Shown here: piece after piece, positions 47,921 to 60,404 of the stretch | How the letters are laid out: the number at the start of each line of letters is the position of its first letter | Position numbering within the stretch: position 1 is the stretch's first letter | Source of the DNA: Congeria kusceri | Lineage: Eukaryota > Mollusca > Bivalvia > Myida > Dreissenidae | Reading direction: 5' to 3' | Assembly: GCA_027627225.1 (NCBI GenBank) | Contig: CM051025.1 | Location: forward strand, 71,339,069-71,403,068 | Length of the DNA: 64,000 bases | Translations under genes and position numbers: made by a program | Notes under the pieces: model-generated | What the model was told of the DNA's origin: nothing | Databases searched by the model: none | Seen by the model: the letters and a program-made list of their open reading frames with translations, nothing else

Positions 47921-49891
47921 AAGTAAGAATAAAAAGCTGAATTTAAATAAGTATATCTTAATGAGCTCTACAAAAAAGTGATATAAAGACATTATAAATT
48001 AAATATACCTCACACAATTAATACACTTCTTGGTGTATATTGGACTATTTAAATACTTTGCAAAACTGTATACTGTATGTAAAATATGTACTTTACTTAA
48101 TAATATTGCAGCATTTAACATTGTGATCACAACTAAACCTAAACCGCATCTAAATTATTTAATTAAAATGCTCACTGAATTAGTATTTTTTTTAGATACA
48201 TACATTTTTTAATAACACGCATGTTGTTAGAGAATCACATTAGACCTAACTATTGATTTTAAATGTGACATTTTGCATATTTATTGCAAAAGCCTGTTGG
48301 CCAGACCCCAACAAGCACCACACACGCTGCTAATTATGGAACATAAACTGCTTCATGTTGGTTCTAAATGACTGTATTTAATGGTAACGACAACAGAAAA
48401 AGCTATGAATATTTTAGTTTAATAACGCTGATGTGTATTGAATGTCTTATAAATGTTTTATAAATACGGACAATTACTGCTTTAAACGTCTTTGCATAAC
48501 TCCTCTGACATTTACAAAGTTCTGGGAAAATTACTGGCCATGATTTGATTTGTGTAATAGTATCCATAGCTGTTTTTAAAGCACTTGTTACAAAAAAGTA
48601 TAGTAATTATAATTTACTGTGAAAAGTACTTTTAATAATTCTTCGAACAAAAGCACGGAAACAAAAACATTTCATGCCTTTAATTTTTTTTATTTTGCCG
48701 CGCCTATATATTTATAAAGAAACTCTCTCAGTATTAATTCAATTGTAAGAAGTAACGACTTAAAAACAATTATAGCATGTACTTTGATGAAAATACGTTT
48801 AGAAAAAAACTACTGTAGATCGCATCTTTCAAAATCACAAACTTTATACAACAGCTAGTAGTGTGCTGGTATGTAACGTTGTCTAACCTGGAATCAACAA
48901 ATACTTAGCCTATAAATGTGTGTAAAAATACCAATAATAACATTTCTCATTTTTATTCGGCGTAGCTGACTAAGATCACTTTTGACCCAGATTTTCTTGC
49001 GATAATTATGCAGCGGGAAAATTGAATGCCAATAGAATTGGGCACATTTTCTCATTCTAGGGAATGCAAACTTCAAACAATGGTTTAACGTATACCAATA
49101 ACTGTTGCATGTTTGGGGATTAAAAATTTACATAATTGTTTACATAAGCGGTTAAAATGAAGTTATAAACATATCTTCAACATATACTCTAGAACTGAGG
49201 CTAATTATGAACGTATTTTCTCATTGTATGCCATAAACAGAATGCTATATTCATTCACGTAACGAAATAACTATTTTGTTTAGCCTACATTTATATAAGC
49301 GTTACGCTCTATAAATAGCAATTGTGTAATGTTCCCATTCCTAAATCTCATTCACTGTGATGCCGTTCCATGTAGCCCATTGATTCTAGCGAGTTCATTA
49401 CATAGTAAACAGTAGTGTCATTCTAAAAATAGCGCGCGTAGCTAGCAACAGTTGTATTGCTGTGTTAATATACTCGTACGTGCATCAATAATAGCGTTCA
49501 GAGAATCATAAACCTAAAAATTTCAATAAATGGGGAATTTATATTTATAAACTTACTGTTAATTTGAATTAAAATTGTGGTTACGATTTATTAACGATTA
49601 TTTATAATTGCATCTTTCTATCAACTCCTCCAGTAGATGTTATTAAATCTATAAAAAAGATGCTACATTTTCTATAGATAAAATGTTATGAAAAAAGATT
49701 CGGAATACGTCGAATTGTTATTCGCGCAGCATGAAAACACAATTTGCAATACTAATTATACACAGGAACCACTGATATATCATATTTCTACTGATATAAT
49801 TTAAAATCGTCATAGTCTAATGAATTGTTATGGTTGCGTTATCAAAAATAAAGTCTTAACATTTCAAAAATCGCTGAATATTCCCTTACTG
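47921..49891. other. Intergenic, no gene seen
   Basis: AT-rich DNA, about 2 kb, with only short chance frames. Confidence 0.4.
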
Positions 49892-51792
49892 TAGGCATTT
49901 CCCAAAACTAGGTGATCTCCCCTGGAAATTACCTCCCGTTATTGCGAATTCACATCCGCCATATTTGAAACCCGACTTCCGGCGCCGTTTTCCCTAGCTT
50001 GCCCTATAAAGTATTATAGATCTAAGACCAAGCGGCTTTCAAAACTTGTAATGCAAATTTTTAAACCATATGGTTTTGATTAAATATTATTTTAAAAAAC
50101 TCAGAGGATATATATTACAAAAATAAATTATTAGAACTAAATGTAGTATCGTTTTAAACTCATTACTAAGGCCATATGTCCGTATGACAGGTATCCGGAA
50201 AAAAGAAGTAGTCTCCTTGTCTCTTCTTAAACGGTTGTTTTCCATACATATATACCACCACATGTTCTCTCAATGGATACTTAGTTATCTGACTGAAGAG
50301 GGGGTCATAAAAATACCAAAGCCACAAACCGCTGCGATCTTATCAAGTTGCCCTTAGAACAATACTGCTAATCCGTGTTAATGCATCGATGATGAAGATC
50401 TACATGCAGAGACAACTAACATGTCACACTTCGTCTCCATTATTTGCGTCTAAAAATCAAGTTTATCTCACATTTTAAAATGTTGTTGTTTCCGTTGTTG
50501 TTCTTTGCCAATCACCCTATGAAATTTCGCCACCTTATTGAACAGAACAGAACATAATTAAAATCATTTAACACTTTTTCGAATTAATAAAATTGAAAGG
50601 TGGTGAACATTTAAGAGCTCATCGTGTTTTGTTTTTCTAAACCATACGGGAATTACCGTAGCTGCTGCGAGAATAAAATGTTGTTTGTTTACCACGATTC
50701 CGACAGAAATGAAGAAATAATCTCAGTTAGAGTTATATACATGAAGGAAAACTAAATACTTGATCAAACAGACTCAACAAGCATAAAATATAATTATTCA
50801 AACGCATATTATACTCTTCTGTTGGCTTAGTTAATTACTTACTCTGAATTGTGTAAACTTTTTTCAAAATGTATATATCTATGTCTGTTTTATTATAGAT
50901 ACTCACCCTATTATATACATAATTATCATTTCCTGGTGACATATAGACCCATTGGGTCGGGTGTTATCTGTTTCGTTGATTATATGAAGTTATCATGAAC
51001 ATTGTTTAAACACTTGACGCAATAATAAACAAATTATTTATTAAATCTCTTTAATACAACATCAGTTATAACATTTAATGAGGAGTGACATCATCTTTAG
51101 TTATTGTAATATTGTGTTAACAGTAATAAAAAATATAGTTGTATTGTTACATTATATTTCAAGATTAAAGCGAAGCCTGTTCAAGCACCGTAAATATTTA
51201 GCACACAACAAGAATATCTGCAACGAAAAAAAACTTTAAAGTTAAACACAAATGTGTATGGAATTCAAAAAAAGAAGTTGCTGTCAAAAATATCGGAATT
51301 ACGCTGAAACTGTCTGTGATGATACCTTATTTTCTTAATTTCAGTCGCCAGAAGAATGTTAGCTTAGAGTTACTTAGCAAAATCATTTTACTAAAAAACA
51401 GCTTTTACTTATTTTATTTGATAATGCAAATTTAATACATGATGAAGGCATAGGTTGTTTAGATACTGAAATCGCTATTTGTGCGTTTTGTTGCATAAAA
51501 ACCGTTAAACTTACTTTGTACAGTTTGTTTGTCAATCTGCAAAGAGTAGACAATATTGTCAAAAATCAAAATAATAATTAAATTGATAAATAAAGTACAT
51601 GATGTAAATTATATACGAAGGTTGATATTTGTAAATTTATTTTTAAGATTGAAAATCAAATATATTGCATGTTTTTTGGTAAATATCAATACGCTTATTC
51701 CGCCTAATAATCAATAAACGTCGCCGGGAAGTGAACAGGGGACATCACTCGTGATTACGCAAGGGAAGTAACCTAGTTTTGGGAAAGGCCTA
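49892..51792. mobile_element. 1.9-kb TIR element, non-autonomous
   Basis: TAGGCATTTCCCAAAACTAG at the left faces CTAGTTTTGGGAAAGGCCTA at the right. Beyond these, GATCTCCCCTGG and CAGGGGACATCA also correspond. A TA lies at each end. The interior is AT-rich and has no frame above 60 codons, so no transposase remains. Confidence 0.7.
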
Positions 51793-52724
51793 TTGCTTTT
51801 TATTGGGATACACAGTATAAATGCTTATTTGACTTCAAATCGTCATTATATTAGATAACTAACCTGTATGGTATATTACCGGTACTATAAATAACTTTAT
51901 AGACTCGTCTGATACATAATAATTTTAATTCAGTCCCGAAATTATTTTCTTACATTGTTAATTTGTTAAATTGGCTTGACAAATTCAGATAACACTTATG
52001 TTAACCTAAATTATTTTGGTTATTCATATATCACTGGTGGAAACATGGAGCTGTATGATTGGTTTATTCACAGCATAGATATTCATTATCATTTTATTTA
52101 ATTTTTAAATTAATAAATTTATCAAATTAACGTTTGGGTCCGAGTAGTTTTCTTATAGTGTCCGAAAAATCTGGGGTTTAATAATATTGGTGGGGCCAAA
52201 AAATATGGGGTCTGAGAAGTCACGTAACCGATCATCTTGGCCGTCTGTTTAGGTAATTTTTAAATGACATCTTAATATGAATTTCAACGCCGATTGTCTT
52301 TTTTATGACATTTCTTGTTTTATTCTATACTACGATAACTTCACCTTAATGAAAATGTTCACAGCACTCTGTGTATTGAACTCTGGGTGTAATGAACTAG
52401 GCTATGTTGAATGAGTATATTTATTCATAACCTGATTACAAACCAATACACGCATAGTAAAAAAAAGGCGGCTTTAGAGGGGTTCGGAAACGGCGAACGC
52501 CCCCTCTAAAATTGTCCAACATTCGACTTTTTTTAAACTGATAATATCTAAAAAAATATATGTATTCCGTTGCCAATGGCATATTCTTCAATCAATTTAT
52601 TGTAATAATAAAACCCGTTATTTGGTATGTTCGTTAAATTGTTCTTTTTGGTGATATCGCATCTTTTCTATATCTATTACAACATGTAAAAGAGATCAAA
52701 AGCTGTTTGTTGGCAGCCTTTTCA
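51793..52724. other. Intergenic, no gene seen
   Basis: AT-rich; no gene or repeat family recognised. Confidence 0.35.
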
Positions 52725-53670
52725 ATTCGACACATCAGTATCATTCGACACATCAGTATCATTCGACACGACACATCAGTATCATTCGACTCATCAGTAT
52801 CATTCGACTCATCGGTTTCATTCGACACATCGGTATCATTCGACACATCGGTATCATTCGACACATCAGTATCATTCGACACATCGGTATCATTCGACTC
52901 ATCAGTATCATTCGACACATCAGTATCATTCGACACATCAGTATCATTCGACTCATCAGTATCATTCGACACATCAGTATCATTCGACACATCAGTATCA
53001 TTCGACTCATCGGTTTCATTTGACACATCGGTATCATACGACACATCAGTATCATTCGACTCATCAGTATCATTCGACTCATCAGTATCATTCGACTCAT
53101 CAGTATCATTCGACACATCAGTATCATTCGACACATCGGTATCATTCGACTCATCAGTATCATTCGACACATCAGTACCATTCGACACATCAGTATCATT
53201 CGACACATTAGTATCATTCGACTCATCAGTATCATTCGACTCATCAGTATCATTCGACTCATCAGTATCATTCGACACATCAGTATCATTCGACACATCA
53301 GTATCATTCGACTCATCGGTTTCATTTGACACATCGGTATCATACGACACATCAGTATCATTCGACTCATCAGTATCATTCGACTCATCAGTATCATTCG
53401 ACTCATCCGTATCATTCGACACATCAGTATCATTCGACTCATCAGTATCATTCGACTCATCAGTATCATTCGACACATCAGTATCATCGACACATCAGTA
53501 TCATTCGACACATCAGTATCATTCGACACATTAGTATCATTCGACTCATCAGTATCATTCGACTCATCAGTATCATTCGACACATCAGTATCATTCGAAC
53601 ATCAGTATCATTCGACAGATAAGTATCATTCGACACATCAGTATCATTCGACACATCAGTATCATTCGAC
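52725..53670. repeat. 18-bp minisatellite, about 52 copies
   Basis: The unit is ACACATCAGTATCATTCG, alternating with ACTCATCAGTATCATTCG. Because 18 is a multiple of 3, open frames of 274-280 codons appear on both strands: Ser-Phe-Asp-Thr/Ser repeats on plus, Asn-Asp-Thr-Asp repeats on minus. Neither has a signal, domain or splice context, so they are not called as genes. A 17-unit block (306 bp) marked by TCGGTTTCATTTGACACATC is duplicated at about 53003 and 53309. Confidence 0.93.
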
Positions 53671-54257
53671 AGCTGACAGCACCTTGGAACTGTTTAATCA
53701 ATAAAATCAGCAGGTAGCATGAATTTGGTTTTATATTTGGTAATAACTTGAATCAGATCCGAAATATACACGTTTTTAATTACAGGGTGGTTTCTGGTGA
53801 TCAGATTTGTTAACATTTAGAACTTAAACAAAACATTTACCCCTAGCTGGGCGGTACACCTCCTACTCTGCTGTGTACGATCCTCATTAGTGAAAATCCC
53901 TTTGAAGCTATTATCTTTGAGCTTCGATCTCAGTGTATACAGTTTTTGTCTAGCTCTATAGCTGGTAAATTTAATTTGACGATATTCTCCCTGGGGCGAG
54001 GGGAGCCTGACTGATTGCTGTCGCTAGTCTGACCTGCATTATGAATAGTTCACGTGACAATATACCGCACAGTGACGTTCACTGGGAGTGAACTGTTATG
54101 CATTTTAAATATAAACAAATTATGTCAAACACGTATTGTTTCTTCAACCAAATTATATTAAGTTAATGACAATTTGCCGCCCAGACACGAAGGCAAACAC
54201 TATTTGATAAACCGCGGTTTCAAACACGTGTTGTTTCTTCAACCAGATCTTCAAACA
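53671..54257. other. Intergenic, no gene seen
   Basis: Mixed-composition sequence after the minisatellite; nothing recognised. Confidence 0.35.
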
Positions 54258-54566
54258 CGATACTCGCTAAAAAAAAATTATAGACAAAGAACAAAATTAT
54301 CGTTGTTAAACTACCTAATAAACAACGCAAAAAGTCCCGATTCTGAGCATTACATTTGCAAAAATACATGTAAAATCATGTTAGAATTGAAATAATTTTC
54401 GCATTATCGTTGTTTACCGCCCAATAAACAACTCTTTGTTGTTCTGATGCGTGGCTATTTAACAACTCGGGCTAACGCCCTCGTGGATTAATTCCTTCGC
54501 ATCAAAACTCCAAATTGTTGTTTATTGGCCGATAAACAACGATAAATCGAAAAAAAATTCTTAAAT
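54258..54566. repeat. Dispersed repeat, copy 2 (AT-rich, about 300 bp)
   Basis: Same orientation and block order as 41906-42222 with about 20% difference by eye. It lacks the GGAGCGGAGTTCC insert of copy 1. Confidence 0.75.
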
Positions 54567-55681
54567 AAATGTCTATAAATATAGATATTATTGTGATAGC
54601 TAGAGATATCGCTTGATGTAATAAATACCCCAATATAGAGCGTTGACAAAGAAAAGGTTTGCAGTTGTGGTGACACGTAACACTGTTTTGAGTGATAAAA
54701 TGACCTAAATGCTACTGCTCGTCTAATTAACGCCTGAGATCAACTGACGACAATAGCCCGAAATAAAAAAAAATCAGAAGTATAAGGTTGTTGTTCCGAT
54801 ACATTCTTAGAAAAGTGTACTAATCGAAAAACTAAAGTTCAAAAAGGCCATAAATAAATCAAAATCAACAACTGTGTTAAGGTTTTGATGCTCAACGAAT
54901 CATTCTGAATAAGAATGATAAGTCTTAATCCTATAGATTCATTTTATTTTGCAATAAACGTTAACTTATACGAAAAACGTAACAAAACTCTAAGTCGAAA
55001 AGGGCCATAATTCTGTCAAGATCCATGACAGAGTTATCCTGTCCAGCAGACTCATCTCATCAAGTCTAAGTTTCAAAGCTGTACGTCAAATAGTTTACAA
55101 CAAAGTGTAAACAAAACATATCGGGACGCGACGCGAATTTACAGGACAGGGTGGGATGAGACAAAGTGTTTTCTCAATTGTCCGCAAACGTGTTTTGAAG
55201 GAGTATAATAAATGCTAGGCAGAAGAAAGTAGTTAATCATTGCAATGCATGTTATTAATTGCACGCGTACATAACTTAAATCACGTTCTGAACAATTGTG
55301 TTAGACACTAATTATAAGCATATTTAAAGGATAAAAGGCCATAAGTATTTGCTTATAAACTGAAATACAGTACCTGCGTTAAAATATCGAAGACCAGTCT
55401 ATAAATCTAGTTATTACACAAAGCGGATTTGTATCTCACAAACTGACAATAATATGTATATAAACTAACCACAATTTAATCGATTTCAGTCCACATTTCA
55501 TCATCTCTTATGGCAATTAGATGTATGTATTAGTGTTTCTATAGTTAGGCGTCAGATAACGAGTACAGTCTTCTGGGCTGTTGACTTCGCGCTGCCAGAC
55601 TGCCAGGCTGCTGGACTGTTGACTTCACGTTGCCAGACTGATGGACTGCTAACTTCACGAACATCGAGAAACGGCAAATTT
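54567..55681. other. Intergenic, no gene seen
   Basis: AT-rich. A GCCAGACTG/GGACTGTTGACTTC phrase repeats two to three times near 55578-55665. No gene was recognised. Confidence 0.4.
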
Positions 55682-56796
55682 AAACGTGCCGAACTGAAAA
55701 CAATCGTCGAAACGCCTGTCTAAACTTAGAACTCAGGGCTCAGTTGCTCAAAACTTTAACAGCCAAACAAGCTAACAGTCGTTAACGTTTGGATGAAGTT
55801 AGTTATGAAACTTGAATGTTGAAATTTTAAACTTTGGGTTTATTCTAAATAAATTGTTATTCTAAAACAATGTTCAAATATGTGATAAGCAAGTTGCTTG
55901 TATTATAATTTTTATTTGCGTCTAAAGTTAACAGGCCGTTAGCAATAAGCAACAGCGTCTTTCAAATCATTACAACCCTCTAGAATCCCCTTTCCAGCCG
56001 GAGTCATCCGACCTACAAGCATTGTTTTGGGAAGAAGTTGCAATATTTCTGGAAACACTGGAGACCGGTTGTATCTGTACAACCACGACTGTTGCTACGC
56101 TATCTTTTGGCTTGTGGATTTGTAAATTTAGTGGTATTCTTCTCAAGTGTAAACTTGATGAATTCACGTGTACTTTCTTTCTTCTTCGGCGATGGTTAGC
56201 TACCAGGATGTAGGAGCTCATCGTTAATATGCACATGGCTAAGAATATCACAAAATCACAAACAGACTCATATCAATTATTCGCCAAATATATTGTTCCA
56301 TGTAGCATACATTCGACTCCGAGCTTTTGGAATACAACACAGATGACAAACTGAGTGGGAGTATCCACGCAATTAGCACAAAAGATACTCTTTTTTTTAG
56401 CTCTTACTGGCGTTGAAACGTGCGTATGAGGTCGACAAATTTTGATATATCTGTCTATGGCTAGTACAGACAAAAGAATAATTGAAGACATATTATTAGC
56501 TAGCCGCACAAAATGAAACACTCTACAGAAGGCGTCCGTACACAACATATTCCAAAGGTTCTCGGTCATTTCCACGGCCTTCCCAGGCGCAAGAACCAGA
56601 CTTCCGACGAAATCAAAGCAGGCCATCGTCACCACAAAGTAGTCCGTGCTGGATTTAGTTTTGTGGCGTAGTAATCCTATTCCAATAATGAGATTACCAA
56701 CGACACCACAAACCGAAATTGTTACTAGGAATATTATACGCACATACCAGAAGACATCCTTGTCGAAATGTGTCCGTTTGTTGGCAGTTCAGCCAT
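55682..56796 (-). pseudogene. Class A GPCR pseudogene (copy D)
   Basis: A copy close to gene E, 2.2 kb downstream of its stop and on the same strand. The ATG at 56796 gives MAELPTNGH, matching the start of E, but one base is lost before FWYVR. TM1 to TM3 are well kept, including GVVGNL, FDFVGSLVLAPG and IDRYIKICRPH. A run of eight A (coding sense) after RAK shifts the frame; read one base shorter, it continues through TM4 and the loop CYMEQY. In TM5 an 8-base tandem duplication of TTTGTGAT shifts it again. The third loop is readable to about 55970, shifts once more, and NDLKDAVAYC matches E before the sequence breaks off. TM6 and TM7 are absent, replaced by about 215 bases of AT-rich DNA. A helix-8 and tail remnant, LSSKFRQAFRR, follows, ending in TAA at 55682-55684. 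Confidence 0.9.
55739..55955. mobile_element. Possible MITE that replaced TM6-TM7 of receptor pseudogene D
   Basis: This segment lies between two receptor-derived stretches. Its ends carry related inverted motifs: GCTAACAGTCGTTAACG near the left and, read on the other strand, GCTAACGGCCTGTTAAC near the right. TIR quality is modest, so it may instead be unrelated filler at a deletion. Confidence 0.4.
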
Positions 56797-58434
56797 TTCT
56801 GCTGCCTGATAAACTGTTACTATATATGAAAAGGTATGCTGTAAAGCATACAGTCCAATACAAAGTGCTTTAAAACTCATCCATTTTCATCTAGTAAAAT
56901 ATCATGTTTTAAGCCTCGCAGGTCTACACACATTGACTGTCGGCAAGTGAAATATTATTGATTCTAACAGGTTTTTAAACTTTACATCATTTTTATGATG
57001 AAGCCGTATGAAATATCGAACGGTTTTGGTGATACGATTAATCCTCAGCTGCAGGTACGTGTTTTATGTCTTATTTGTTTTGTTATTGGAAATCGTGAAC
57101 TATAACTTTTTTTTATAAATTTTAAGGAGCTATAGGATCACGATCTGTGAACGACGGTGGTTAAGAGCTTTTGTATGTTTGAACATAATTATCAAAATGT
57201 ATAGCGTATATTTTTAGATGCATGGTCTGGGTAAAATCGGGTATTGATATTTGAACAGATATGTTTTACATGGCTTTGGAAACGTATGTGAGTATGTTTA
57301 AAGAATGTATTTGTAGCACGAAGAACGCGTTACCACCAAATGTCCACCATAAATCACAAATATACCATTCATGACGCATGTATCGCTGTCCTTTTCATGG
57401 ACAAGAACGAATGAACGACTTGATGTGGAGAAACACATCAAACAAAAGCTACACATGTCTGAAATCGTTGACATTGTTTAATGTTTATACACATCATGTA
57501 CTCAGATTTAAGTGCCACCGGACCGTCCACAAAGCATACGTTTAAACACACAATAGATTTGTGGGAATATAGCTACGAACGTTCTGAAACATAATCAGTG
57601 ACTCAACTTAAACATCGTAAAAAAATGGCAATGTTTTCAACTCATGCGCTCGGAGTTTCATTGCGTAAAATTTAAGAATAACACTAAAATTAATTAAACA
57701 ACAAGTATAATCAGGAAGCTAGGTGGTGGTGTTTGAAACAGGTGTCTTCATACTAAGACACAGCGGACATGGTCCGTTTTGAGAAAGACATTTAACGTTT
57801 GGGCACTTTCTTAAACATGTGTACCATATTCTGTGTAACATCCGTGTACTTCTTTACTAAACTGAATGTCAATGCCATCTCTGTTTTGTTGGTCTATTAT
57901 AGTGAAACATTATCGTGCTCACATTATGAGGCGATTGTACAAGAAAATAGAAAAATGGTTGATTTCTGTTAGGAATTTAGTGGAACTCATGAACATTACC
58001 CCTTTGAGTCAATCGATCACAATTCTGGGAGATGGTGCTTAATTATTGACTGTCGATAAACGTATTTGTAATTATTATATATAAAATTGTAAAAATAAAT
58101 GAAAGGAATCAAGTATTTATCCAATGCGATTGATTTTATTATACATGGACATAAATTACACAACGCTTTGTTTGACAATTTAATTCTTAGCACGTTAAAA
58201 TGGTTAACACCAAAGCACAAATATATTCTGGTAGCATAAAATAAAAAGTTCTGATTGAAATGGCGTAGAACACTCATAACAAACCCGCACTTGAAAGAGG
58301 ATTTGTTTGCTAAAATAAGAGTGTACTATGAATAACATTTACCTCTGCGCTTTACACCTTTAATCATTCCCAATGATTTTAAGATATATATCAGTGTTTG
58401 CAACGTTAAACTTCAGCACACCACAAAAGGCAAA
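56797..58434. other. Intergenic between receptor copies D and E
   Basis: AT-rich DNA lying upstream of D and downstream of E (both on the minus strand). No further exon or repeat was recognised. Confidence 0.4.
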
Positions 58435-59655
58435 TTAAACAGACCGCCTTGTAAACACTTCTCCAGCGGCCTGTCTAAACCTAGAGCTTAGCACGATGTA
58501 TAACACAGGATCCACAGCACAGTTTATGACGTAGGACTCTCTCAACATCTGGTTGAAAAACAGCCAAGTGGCGGTGTGCGATGGCATCAGAACGGAGATA
58601 AACGATAACAAGCCGAATACAACGAACACAAGTGTTACTACTAGCATTGTAAATATTATTTTATTAACTGCTTCGTGTGGTATGACACGTGCTAGTGGCA
58701 CAGTAGCTGTTTTATGTTTTATAGAACAGCAATTCACCGTGAGTATCTCTTTCGACAATATTTGATTACGTACTTCGCCTGGTGTCACTGAGACTCGCTC
58801 TTGCTCTCGCACAGGACCGCAACTGACCGCATCTTTCAAATCATTTGCAGCCTTCAGTTTTCGATTCTCGGACGTGTCTGCCATAGAGACATTGCGTTGG
58901 AAAGCAATTACTGTGTTTGTGGAACCACTTAAAATCTCTTGTCTTTGTCCAGCAATGGTTGCATTTACGCTTTCAGTTGACTTGTTAGTGTCCACATTTA
59001 TTGGCATTCGTGTCTCTGGGAAACTGGATGTTTCAACATGTGTTTTCTTCCGTCTTCGGAGCGTTTTAGCTACCATAATGTAGGAACTTGTAGTTACGAT
59101 ACACATGGTACAGAATATAACAAAAATAAATACACCGATAATTCTCCGAATAGGCTGTGCAATGTAGCATGACTTCAGCTCTGCACTTTTGGAATACAGC
59201 AAAGCGGACATACTGAATGAAAGTGTGCACGCAATTAGTACAAGAGATATTAATTTAGCTCGTTCTTTTGTTAAAACGTGTGAATGAGGTCGACAAATCT
59301 TCATATATCTGTCTATGGCTACTACAGACAAAAGAACAATCGACGACACGTTGTTAGCTAGCCGCACAAAATGAAACACTCTACAGAATGCGTCCGTAAA
59401 TAACATGCTCCAAAGGTTCTCGTTCATTTCCACAGCCTTCCCAGGCACGAGAACTAAACTTCCGACACAATCAAAGCATGACATCGTCATCAAAAAGAAG
59501 TCCGTGCTGGATTTTGTTTTGTATCGTTGTATTACTATTCCAATTGCGAGATTGCCAACGACACCAAAAACAGCAATTGTTACTAGGAAAATTATACGCA
59601 CATACCAGAAAATATCCATGGCAAGTGCCTGTCCGTCTGTTGGCTGTTCAAGCAT
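58435..59655 (-). CDS. Class A (rhodopsin-like) orphan GPCR, copy E, intact
   Basis: A single-exon gene for a 406-residue plasma-membrane receptor. The start is the ATG at 59655 (MLEQPTDG); the frame is open further up only through a TTG. TM1 is about 18-42 with GVVGNL. TM2 is 52-74 with FDCVGSLVLVP; its Asp is the family sodium-site position. TM3 starts at C91, with DRY at 115-117 followed by MKICRPHSH. TM4 is 134-155 and lacks the usual Trp. C163 in the second loop should pair with C91. TM5 is 172-196 without the usual Pro. The third cytoplasmic loop (197-329) is long, basic at both ends and Ser/Thr-rich, suited to G-protein coupling and phosphorylation. TM6 is 331-356 and reads VFVVFGLLSF where CWxP is expected. 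TM7 is 373-392 with DPVLY at 382-386 in place of NPxxY. The tail is short. The ligand and G protein cannot be told from sequence. Confidence 0.92.
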   Translation of the reverse strand: MLEQPTDGQALAMDIFWYVRIIFLVTIAVFGVVGNLAIGIVIQRYKTKSSTDFFLMTMSCFDCVGSLVLVPGKAVEMNENLWSMLFTDAFCRVFHFVRLANNVSSIVLLSVVAIDRYMKICRPHSHVLTKERAKLISLVLIACTLSFSMSALLYSKSAELKSCYIAQPIRRIIGVFIFVIFCTMCIVTTSSYIMVAKTLRRRKKTHVETSSFPETRMPINVDTNKSTESVNATIAGQRQEILSGSTNTVIAFQRNVSMADTSENRKLKAANDLKDAVSCGPVREQERVSVTPGEVRNQILSKEILTVNCCSIKHKTATVPLARVIPHEAVNKIIFTMLVVTLVFVVFGLLSFISVLMPSHTATWLFFNQMLRESYVINCAVDPVLYIVLSSRFRQAAGEVFTRRSV

Positions 59656-60404
59656 GTTACAAAACAATATTAAGTATACTATATTATACTAAAATAAATA
59701 CGTTCGTTTACGTGGCCATGTTGCATATTATCATTGCACAACCAATACGTGCTAAACTTTATATATCCACTGTCGAATGAAGTTTATTAACCGGTTTTGG
59801 CTGGATTCGAAACCGTTCCATGTGTCTATTAGTCGCAGATCTGGCCATTTAAAGTGATATTCGAGAAGATAACTCGAAGGCTGCACGCAGACAAAGTTTT
59901 TGTCCTTTTTCTTGGAACTTACGTACATAAGCGATATTTCTTCGCTTGCATTCACCATTGCTGAAAGACGGCGGTTTGTATTTGAACAGAGTAATCGGTA
60001 ATCAATATATATACCATAAAACTTTAGATGCGTGTCTGGATAAGATAATTTCGTGGTGATTGAAACATTGTTCTGTCTGCAATTAATATTTTATTACAAA
60101 TAAAGTTTGACTTTATGTATGTCCTTTTCAAAACCATTGTTTGTATCGTGTCATGAATTTTCAGATTCGTTTGCATTTTATTTGTCTATGGACGTACTAG
60201 CTTCATTGTTTTAAATACGGGGGCTAATCAGAAATAGTGACCTTTATAGATAACACTAACCAACAATTCATACGTAACACCAAAAATAAACACTGTGTTC
60301 TCAAATATATTTATATTCTTTGTGCGAAATTGATTTGGCAGAAGGAACAATTCACATAACAGTATGGAAAGCCGGTTGGGACCCCCGCTAAATGACATTT
60401 AAAT
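59656..60404. other. Upstream flank of receptor gene E, no other gene
   Basis: AT-rich. No convincing core promoter for the receptor was found. Confidence 0.35.

Noticed and set aside
52634..53583. Open frames of 274-280 codons on both strands
   Set aside because: They exist because an 18-bp repeat has no stop in several frames. The peptides are pure hexamer repeats without signals, domains or splice context.
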